This document shows positions 57,247 through 64,000 of a DNA stretch of 64,000 nt, piece after piece. This stretch comes from Myrmaecium sp. VS I D KN 1. Taxonomy: Eukaryota > Ascomycota > Dothideomycetes > Valsariales > Valsariaceae. The translations under genes were made by a program, and so were the position numbers. Location of the stretch: the NCBI GenBank assembly GCA_019775845.1, contig JADQAV010000009.1, forward strand, positions 1,634,247-1,698,246, written 5' to 3'. The stretch's first letter is position 1. Every line of letters begins with the position of its first letter. The notes beneath the pieces were generated by a model. The model did not search any database and was not told the DNA's origin. It saw only the letters and a list, made by a program, of their open reading frames with translations.

Positions 57247-58586
57247 ATGACGATTGAGAACTTGCAGCCGGTGACTTATGCCATCATCTCCATCGCGTTT
57301 GTGGTGGGGACATGCTCTTTTCTCCTCCGGCTGTACTCGCGCATGGCGATCATGCATAGCTTTGGCGTTGATGATGTTGGGGCGATTTTTTTGATGGTGA
57401 GTGGGTTGTTGCGGTTTCGCGCTTCTTCTGGTGGTGTTTTGGACGCTAAATAGATTGGTTATATACAGTTTGTGAATGCGGGGCAGCAGGCGGTGCTGTA
57501 TATGTTTCTTCACTACGGTTGTGGAAAGTGAGTCTTTCATCATGAACACGGCGAGAAGAAAAGAGAAACTGACAGAGATCCAACAGACATGCGGCCACGC
57601 TGAGTTCGGAAGAGCTGGAGCAAATCACGAAAGTACATCTCTCCCATCCCATCGCTGCTGCGCCTTGCCTAACCCCCAAGCAGTGGCTGTTCATCGAGGA
57701 AATCTACTACATGTTCACGCACTGGTCGATCAAGATGGGCTTCCTGCTCTTCTACCTTCGTCTCTCGCAGGAGAAAACCTTCCGCCTCGCCGTGTACGGC
57801 ACGATGGCGCTCAACACCATCTTCACCGTTGTCAACTGGATCGTCGCCATCCTGCAGTGCACTCCTTTCGATGCCATCTTCCACCGCGCCCTCTATCCTG
57901 AGGCTAAGTGCATCAACACTTGGTTGACGCTGATGCTGCCGTCTGTTCTGGTAGGCGACCATCCAAGCATTCCTTTCGTCATCCCTCTTCTTCCTCACAG
58001 ACTAACCTCCAACCCCCAGAACATCACCACCGACATCATCATCCTCGCGATCCCCATCCGAACAGTGCTGGGCCTGCAGATGTCGATCCGACGCAAAGTA
58101 GCCGTGCTGGGCGTCATCGGCTTCGGCTTCAGCGCCGTCATCGTCGCCGGCTTCCGCTTCCTCATCCTCTACCAGCTCGGCACCAGCGCCGACACCTCCT
58201 ACGTCCTCGGCGACATGGTCGTCGTCGCCGCCATCGAGATCGAGCTCGCCGTCGTCGCCGTCAACCTCCCCGGCATGAAGGCCCTGTATAACAAGGTCAG
58301 CGGCGGTGGCAGCAGCGCGGATGGCTCGCATGGTAAACCTTCTGGGGGCGTGAGTGCGGAGGGCGCGTATCGGCTGGGAAGCATGAGTGGGACGGGTCGG
58401 TCGGGTCGACGGGCGGGCCCGATTACTATGCAGCTGGATGAGTTGGGGAATGAGAGTGAGGAGGAGCTGTGGAGGAAGCAGAGGGGTGAGATTGAGGTCA
58501 CGACGGAGGTGTCGGTTACGCAGGGCATGGACGCGGATGCTGGGTCGCGCAAGCCGCTTGGGCATATTGAGGGGATCGATGAGTGA
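57247..58586 (+). CDS. Integral membrane protein, fungal rhodopsin-domain (SAT4/PTH11-like)
   Basis: Exons 57247..57396, 57469..57527, 57587..57632, 57681..57950 and 58020..58586; introns of 72, 59, 48 and 69 nt, all in phase; 363 aa. About seven hydrophobic helices, with short conserved segments YGCGKHAATLS, EEIYYMFTHWSIKMGFLLFYLRL, NITTDIIILAIPIRTVLGLQM and LVVVAVNLPGMKAL-like ends, characterise the ascomycete 'rhodopsin domain fungi' family that includes PTH11-type putative receptors. The C-terminal 100 residues are cytosolic, Ser/Gly- and Glu-rich. Intron 3 ends AAGCAG, so either CAG or TGG may begin exon 4. Intron 4 is a multiple of three with no stop and could be retained. Ligand unknown. 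Confidence 0.85.
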
Positions 58587-58750
58587 TGGAGGGAGAGAGA
58601 GAAAGTTGATGATTTATCAGGGATACCCGTACATTGCATTTCTTTTGTCCATTCGTATATTCTACACCGTTTTCTTCTCTTCACTTCTTCCCTTTTCTTC
58701 TCTTCTCCTCTTCTCTTTTCTTCTCCCACATACATCCTCCACCCATCCCC

Positions 58751-60000
58751 TCACGCCCACGCCCACGCCCCCAACAACGCCATAAAAAACGCCCCGGCAA
58801 ACACCAACCCGCACGCCACCACCCGTCGCCGGCCCCGCAGCACCCGCCAGCTCGCATCGCTCAGGAAATCCTCCGCCAGCAGCTCCACCATGCTGGCGTA
58901 CAGCAGCAGGCCCGCCGACACCGCGTTCGCCACCCCGACCACGATCAGCCCCACCTCCGAGTCCGGATCGTACAGCGTGTGCGTGGCGAGCCCGATCGCT
59001 TGGCCCAGCGGCGTCGTGCACCCGTATGCCACCGCCATGAGCCACGGCTGCGCGGCGGTGCGGGACCACCCCACCGTGGCGATGCGTGAGCCGAGGGCGA
59101 GGCCTTCGAAGGCTTCTGTGGGGGGTGTTAGGAAGAGTGCGTGGATGTTAGAGGGTGGTTGTGTTGTGGACTTACGGTGGAAGGATATAGCTACGAGTAG
59201 CGGCCCGAACTCGGCGCCCGCTGTCACGCTCAGCGCCATGCCGATGAAGATGCTGTGCAGGATGATGCCGCCTTCGAGCAGGAGACACTGAGCTTGGTGC
59301 GTTCGGTAGAGGGTCTCTGTCCCTTTACTCCGTCTTCCTCCACATCCGTCACGCTCTCTTGTTCGTCGTATTTGCGCGATGTCGGATCCTCGTTGCCGAC
59401 CTGCGACGTCAGCTGGACGTCGGTCTCCAAGCTTGCGAGCTGCCGGCCGACACTGGTCTGGTGCCCGCTGAGGCGGCTCAGGTCGCGTACGTCGCCTTCG
59501 CCGCCCGCGCAGCGAGCATGCTGTCCAGCATCTTCCGGAGCAGTTGCAACGGAGTCGGGCAAACAGCAGCTCCGGGCAGGCGAACAGAGCATCTCAATCA
59601 CCGCCACAACAAAAACAGCACCCATCGCGATCGCGCCCGGCGTCGGCGGGTACTTCTCGTTCCAGAACGCGGGCAAGCACGCGTTCCCCAGACTCGCGAA
59701 GGCCTCCTGGAGCAGGTGGCAGAAGGCCGTCGCGATTAGCACGCCGGTGCCGAAGTGCCGCGCCACGAAGAGGAAGGCAGAGGGGATGCGCAGGCCGGGG
59801 AAGCGCAGGGCGAGGACGGGAAAGGCGCAGGCGCCGGTGGAGACGCCTAGGATGACGAAGAGGCCCCAGACGTGCTGCGTGACGTTGTAGGTGATGGTGT
59901 CGGTGGAGCTGGAGCTACAGGTTCCGCGGCGGCTGAGGGTGTGAATGCCGGCGGATGGGAGTGCTGCCGCATCGGCATTTTCGAGGGCGGTGGTGAACAT
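58751..60000 (-). pseudogene. ZIP (ZRT/IRT) zinc transporter gene with an apparent frameshift
   Basis: Exons 60000..59176 and 59115..58751 (minus), joined by a 60-nt intron (GTAAGT..ACAG) that recreates the family motif FHQAFEGLALG. The N-terminal half has three membrane helices (HVWGLFVILGVSTGACAFPVLAL, FVARHFGTGVLIATAFCHLL) and a cytosolic loop poor in histidine. The C-terminal half (CLLLEGGIILHSIFIGMALS...AGLLLYASMVELLAEDF) has the zinc-site helices. These halves are in different frames: the upstream frame would read through CLLLE in the wrong phase, and total exon length is two modulo three. The switch must lie between about 59290 and 59349. A one-base loss, sequencing error or an unrecognised intron are the options. 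If expressed it would be a plasma-membrane zinc importer of about 396 aa. Confidence 0.75.
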
Positions 60001-60229
60001 GGCGGCGGGTGAAAGAAGGAGAGGAGAAGCTGGGTGTAACTCTGCCGTTGCGTGTTCCCATGGGGTTTTGTATGCGATGGCACGCCGAACCTACATAGTG
60101 ATACCCTGATGGCCGGCTTACCTCATCAGGGTCAGTCACAAACACGGTACTCTCACCTTGTTTTTCTTTTTTCCCCTCGGTTCCTTGCGCAACCCTAATC
60201 CTAGACCATCGTCGTATTGGACGGGAAGC

Positions 60230-60374
60230 ACAAGGGGGGCCCATGAACGGGTTGGACACCCCTCTCGGATTCTAACAGTATCTAGAAATCTCTTGACTTG
60301 GAATGGTTTAGCGATTATTTAAACAAGTTTAAGATACTCCCTAGATGTCCAACCCGTTTGTGCACCCCCCTTGT
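60230..60374. mobile_element. MITE-like element, about 145 bp with 32-bp terminal inverted repeats
   Basis: Left end ACAAGGGGGG..AACGGGTTGGACA and right end TGTCCAACCCGTTT..CCCCCCTTGT are reverse complements (26 of 32 matching by eye). The interior is A+T-richer and non-coding. If the inverted repeat begins CAAGG, the flanking dinucleotides are CA (left) and TA (right), possibly a decayed TA duplication as in Tc1/mariner elements. Confidence 0.65.
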
Positions 60375-60536
60375 ATGTGAGTACGGCTCCCCGTAAGGCT
60401 GAAGGACCCCGCGTGGCGTCGGCCCGGAAGTCGCGTGGCTGGATGACTAATCGAAGCACTCACACAGGGTTTCACCGCGCTACCTGCGGCGATAAAGCAT
60501 AAAAGCATTCACGGGTGCAGAATTAAATCGCCAGCA

Positions 60537-60690
60537 GTATATAGTAACACCGAAGGGATCGATCAGTATTATGGTGATCACTTTAGAGTGTACTGCACCA
60601 AATATATAGCGTATAATATACCTCCAGCCTTCACTTCCGACCATTCGCAGGCTCAAATTCCTCCCGAAAATTCAGGACCCATCATCTTAT
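60537..60690 (-). repeat. Degenerate duplicate of the isochorismatase gene 3' end
   Basis: The sequence around GTAACACCGAAGG..ATCAGTA and CTTCACTTCCGAC...CTCCCGAAAATTC parallels GTTACACCGAAGG..ATCAATA and TTACTTCCCTCCC...CTCCCGAAATTCC at 60698-60830. This is a tandem partial copy, about 160 bp away, of the intact gene's terminus and 3' flank, now diverged. Confidence 0.45.
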
Positions 60691-60780
60691 CATGAGAAGT
60701 ATAAAGTTACACCGAAGGAACCCATCAATAGGAGGATAGTAAACACGTCGAAGAACACAGCAGGTAGCGTACAATCCTTT

Positions 60781-61407
60781 TTACTTCCCTCCCTGCACCC
60801 CCTCAAACCCCTCCCGAAATTCCTCCGCGCTCATCACATACGCGCGCGACGGCAACACCTTATCGAGCAGCATCTTATGCACCTCCAGATCCCGATCAGC
60901 GCAGCCATCCTTCACAACCGTAACAACAAACGCCGCATCCGTCGCCATAACCGCCGTCCTCATCACGCACCCAGACGTGCTCAACCCTGCCAGCACCAGC
61001 GACGTAATCCCCTGCTCCTTCAAGTGCGCCACCAACCCCGGCGACGACAGCGCGGACACGTACCCCGGCGCGCGGGTGAAGATGCGCTCCCCTTCGCTTT
61101 GCGCTGTCACCTCGGCGGCTTCGAGGTGCCCCCCGCTGGCTAGCAGGCTGGTGGTGAGTTGCTGCAGCCCATCGATGCCTTTGCAGGTTGGGAAGGGTGT
61201 GCTGTGGATGTCGATGAGGCAGTGGATGATGGGGATGCCTTGCGCGTGAGCCCAGGTCTGCAGTTGAAAGGCGATCTTCAGGGCGGATGGGGCGTGGGGC
61301 CCGCCGAATTGCTGGACGAAGGCGTGGTGGAAGTCGAGGAGGAGGAGGGCGGTTTGGGAGGGACTGTAGTGACCGGGGCTGGTGGGGTCGGAGGGGTTGA
61401 TTGCCAT
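60781..61407 (-). CDS. Isochorismatase-family cysteine hydrolase
   Basis: Single exon, 208 aa from the ATG at 61407 (MAINPSDPTSPGHYSPSQ). The frame is open upstream to 61611 but that part reads like leader. Family features: beta-strand plus catalytic Asp in TALLLLDFHHAF; nucleophile Cys in GLSTSGCVMRTAVMATDAAF; cis-peptide-type turn and alpha/beta Rossmann-like layout. The usual catalytic Lys region reads FTRAPGYVSAL, so Lys seems replaced by Arg or shifted. Relatives hydrolyse isochorismate, nicotinamide or other amides; substrate here cannot be read from sequence. It is divergently transcribed from an MFS transporter, which may export or import a related small molecule. TATAAAT on the minus strand at 61571-61578. 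Confidence 0.85.
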   Translation of the reverse strand: MAINPSDPTSPGHYSPSQTALLLLDFHHAFVQQFGGPHAPSALKIAFQLQTWAHAQGIPIIHCLIDIHSTPFPTCKGIDGLQQLTTSLLASGGHLEAAEVTAQSEGERIFTRAPGYVSALSSPGLVAHLKEQGITSLVLAGLSTSGCVMRTAVMATDAAFVVTVVKDGCADRDLEVHKMLLDKVLPSRAYVMSAEEFREGFEGVQGGK

Positions 61408-61965
61408 GGTTTCGGGGTCTTGTGTTGTGCTGAGGAGAGAGGTGTTGTGGTGAAGGTGAATGAGAAGACCTTGAGGAACTCGCACCGGTCTTGGAGAAGG
61501 CAGTCTGAATGAACTCGAGCGGCGGTTGGTAAGTTGCTGGAGTGAACTGAAGAGGGAGGCCTTCCGGCTCAATTTATACTTCTGCCTTCTGCCTTCCTGT
61601 GATCCCGTCAAGCGGCATCGCCAAAAAGCACGAGCATCATATCACCAAGACCGGAGTTTTACTCGCTTCATTTCCGGTGCGGAATCTGTTCTCTATACTG
61701 CGATTGGCTGTCTATTCACTCCACGGGCATCTTGAGTGTACGCTGGTCGTCAAACCTCAAGGCCGGTTCCGGGCCGGTGCCGGTCCCGGCTCGCGTTGCC
61801 ACGGCCGCGTCCCGTTACAGGAGCGGCAGGCTTTTCTCAGGGGAGGCTCAAGCGTCACCCACCCGTGCTCTACGGGTTATAAGAAGAGCATCTCGTCGGC
61901 TTATCCTATTCTCTCCAAGTCCAAGTCCGACCGATATTCCAACCTGCTTTGCATTCACTGATCCC
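61408..61965. promoter_or_regulatory. Divergent promoter, isochorismatase-family gene / MFS transporter
   Basis: 558 bp between start codons. TATA-like elements face both ways: TATAAATT on minus (61571-61578) and TTATAAGA on plus near 61878. A GC-rich repeat CCGGTTCCGGGCCGGTGCCGG lies near 61760-61785. Shared regulation is inferred from arrangement. Confidence 0.4.
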
Positions 61966-63605
61966 ATGGCTGAAGAAGCCGGACCGGAGCGGTCTCAATG
62001 CCAAGACCTCGAGGCTGGAGCTGCGCGTGCAGTTGCCAGTCGAGCAAACGGTGATATGCGGGTGGAGAGTTCACAAAAGCCAGAAGACAGGCCTTTCTCC
62101 ATATTCACTCATAACCAGAAGCGACTCATCATCCTCTGCGCCGGTATCTGCGCCTTCTTCTCACCTGTCTCCGGCCAGATATATTTCCCAGCTTTGAACG
62201 AGATCTCTTCAGACCTCCATGTATCTAACACGCTCGCCAACCTGACCATCACAACCTATCTGGTACGGGCCGCTTTCCTCAAGTTCCACCTCAATAGCAC
62301 ATAGGTACTGACCCCCCACAGATTATGCAAGGCCTCGCACCCACCTTCATCGGCGGCCTCTCCGACGAGTCCGGCAGACGGCCCGCCTACATCATCTGCT
62401 TCGTCCTCTACCTCGCCGCCAACCTCGGCCTCGCTCTACAATCAAGCTACCCGGCCCTGATGGTGCTGCGCTGCCTGCAGAGCGCCGGGAGCAGCGGCAC
62501 CGTCGCCCTGGCCAACGCTGTCGTCGCTGACCTAGTTACCCCCCAGGAGCGCGGCATCTACATCGCCTACATGTCTGTCGCGCCCCAAGCTGGCCCCGCG
62601 CTTGGCCCCATCGTGGGCGGCTTGCTTGCACAGTACCTTGGCTGGCATTCTATCTTCTGGTTCCTCCTGATCGTTGCCGGTGTCGTCTTCGTGCCCATGC
62701 TGCTCTTCTTCCCGGAGACCTGCCGCAAGGTCGTCGATGACGGCTCCGTGCCGCCGCCGCGATGGGACCGCTGCTACACCAACACGCTGATCGAGCGGCA
62801 GGTGCGCCGGGAGGGAGACAAACGGAATTCGTCCGCCCAGGGAGGGCCGCGGTGGAGGCTGCACTTCCCCAACCCCCTCTCCACCATCCGCATCATCCTA
62901 ATGAAAGAAGCCGGCTTCGCACTCATCTACATCGCCATCGTCTGCTGCGGCATGTACGCCACGCTCGCTATGCTGCCCTCGCAGTTCGACACCGTCTACG
63001 GCTTCAACGAGATCCAAATCGGCCTCTGCTACATGCCCCTCGGCGCCGGCTGCATGGCCGCCGCCTTCGTCCGCGGCCGCGTTATCGACTCGCGCTTCCG
63101 CTACCATGCTAAACGCCTTGGTGTCCCTCTCCAGCGTAATCGCGCGGTTGACTTGACGGACTTCCCGATCGAACGCGCTCGCATTGAGGTCGCTTTGCCT
63201 ATGATCGCCCTTGGCACCCTTTGTATCATTGGTTTTGGATGGATGGTCCAGTATCACGTCCATCTCGCTGGCCCCCTGATCTTCCTCTTCGTTATCGGCT
63301 TCTGCGTTAGCACCGCTATGAACACCGTCGCTGTCCTTCTTGTCGACGTCTTCCCTGGTCGTCCCGGCGCCGCTACCGCGGCTAACAACCTCTGCCGCTG
63401 CTGGATTGGCGCCGGAGCGACTAGCGGGGTGGTCCCGATGATTGAGAAGGTTGGTATGGGTTGGACGACGACGTTCTTTGGCGGCTTGATCGCTGGTTGC
63501 AGCCCTGTACTGTGGTATATTATAAGGAATGGCCCGAGGTGGCGGCGGGCGAGGAAGGAGCGTGAAGAGAGGGAGAGAGGGGAGAAGATAAGGGAGGAGA
63601 AGTAG
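61966..63605 (+). CDS. MFS drug:H+ antiporter, DHA1 / QDR-like
   Basis: Exons 61966..62262 and 62322..63605; the 59-nt intron (GTACGG..CACAG) keeps phase; 526 aa. The N-tail is hydrophilic, then twelve hydrophobic helices follow with motifs IYFPALNEISSDLHVSNTLAN (helix 1 exit), GGLSDESGRRPAY (loop 2-3 motif A, G-x-L-x-D-x-x-GRRP), QSAGSSGTVALANAVVADL and GPALGPIVGGLL (motif C, antiporter type). This pattern is that of fungal DHA1 exporters related to Qdr proteins, in the plasma membrane, exporting xenobiotics or metabolites by proton antiport. The C-tail is very basic and acidic (RRARKEREERERGEK). It is the last gene before the telomere, about 300 bp from the repeats. Confidence 0.9.
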
Positions 63606-63912
63606 AGGGAGAATAAGACGGGGGAGGGAAGAAAGATGGATACTCTGGCGAAGAAAATATAGAATAGTTAATTTCCTTCCTTCTTCTTTAATAAGTTACA
63701 GTACGAGCGAAACATAAATACTTATTTAGAGAAAGTATAAAATTTTTAATCTCCTCCCTTCTCTTATTTCTATCTAATATTACTCCTTATACTCCTCTGT
63801 ACTATATACTTCGTTAATTTACTCTTACTTCTAGGAATACTTCCTCCTCCCGACTTCCCTTTCGGAAGCTAACGGCCGTAAACCTTAATTATTCCTCCTT
63901 TCTTTACTCCAC
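63606..63912. other. Subtelomeric A+T-rich spacer
   Basis: About 300 bp rich in TTA/CTT and TA steps between the last gene and the telomere. Composition recalls the RIP block. No gene seen. Confidence 0.6.
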
Positions 63913-64000
63913 AGGGTTAGGGTTAGGGTTAGGGTTAGGGTTAGGGTTAGGGTTAGGGTTAGGGTTAGGGTTAGGGTTAGGGTTAGGGTTTAGGGTTAGG
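63913..64000 (+). repeat. Telomere, (TTAGGG)n
   Basis: About 14 units of TTAGGG to the window edge, in the orientation expected for a right chromosome end (G-rich strand 5' to 3' outward). One seven-base variant TTTAGGG lies at 63989-63995. Confidence 0.97.

Larger units (their letters stand above)
60001..60780. other. Intergenic region with MITE and duplicated 3' gene fragment
   Basis: Upstream of the ZIP gene and downstream of the isochorismatase-family gene. Contains the inverted-repeat element at 60230-60374 and a degenerate copy of the isochorismatase 3' end at 60537-60690. Confidence 0.6.

Noticed and set aside
1-64000. tRNA genes and CRISPR arrays
   Set aside because: I looked for GGTTCGAATCC-type B boxes and regularly spaced repeats and found none that fold or repeat convincingly.

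Overview
The window is the end of a chromosome of a filamentous ascomycete (Pezizomycotina; class not settled). The evidence is many short spliceosomal introns of about 46-101 nt with GTxxGT donors and CTGAC/CTAAC branch points, a conidiation con-10 gene, a Zn2Cys6 regulator, pectinases, two P450s, a fungal rhodopsin-domain protein, a block mutated in the manner of repeat-induced point mutation (RIP), and a terminal TTAGGG tract that runs off the right edge.

Positions 1-27.6 kb are gene-dense, GC-rich core genome: an F-box/WD40/UIM protein entering from the left, con-10, the ribosome-biogenesis factor URB1, an eIF4E-transporter-like protein, a Zn2Cys6 regulator, MCM6, a divergent 6-phosphogluconate-dehydrogenase-like enzyme, and a divergently transcribed pectin methylesterase/polygalacturonase pair. 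I joined exons by reading frame, phase and splice signals, and nearly all intact gene models close exactly in frame.

Positions 27.6-42.6 kb are accessory sequence: a decayed coiled-coil gene, a PQ-loop membrane protein, two cytochrome P450s, a phosphotransferase (APH/AIM9-like) pseudogene with several independent lesions, and gene-poor spacers with micro- and minisatellites.

Positions 42,617-56,379 are one A+T-rich, ORF-free block. It is bounded by about 78-bp terminal inverted repeats (first 32 bp identical) and an 8-bp near-perfect target duplication (GCTATCCG/GCTGTCCG). Inside it I can read the wreck of a hAT-family transposase on the + strand plus at least two other ruined exons and several internal repeat families. 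It looks like a 13.8-kb, RIP-destroyed, cargo-bearing hAT element.

Positions 56.4-64 kb are subtelomeric: a PTH11-like/rhodopsin-domain membrane protein, a ZIP zinc transporter with an apparent frameshift, a 145-bp MITE-like element, an isochorismatase-family hydrolase divergent from a DHA1-type MFS transporter, then about 300 bp of A+T-rich sequence and the telomere. No tRNA, rRNA or CRISPR was seen.
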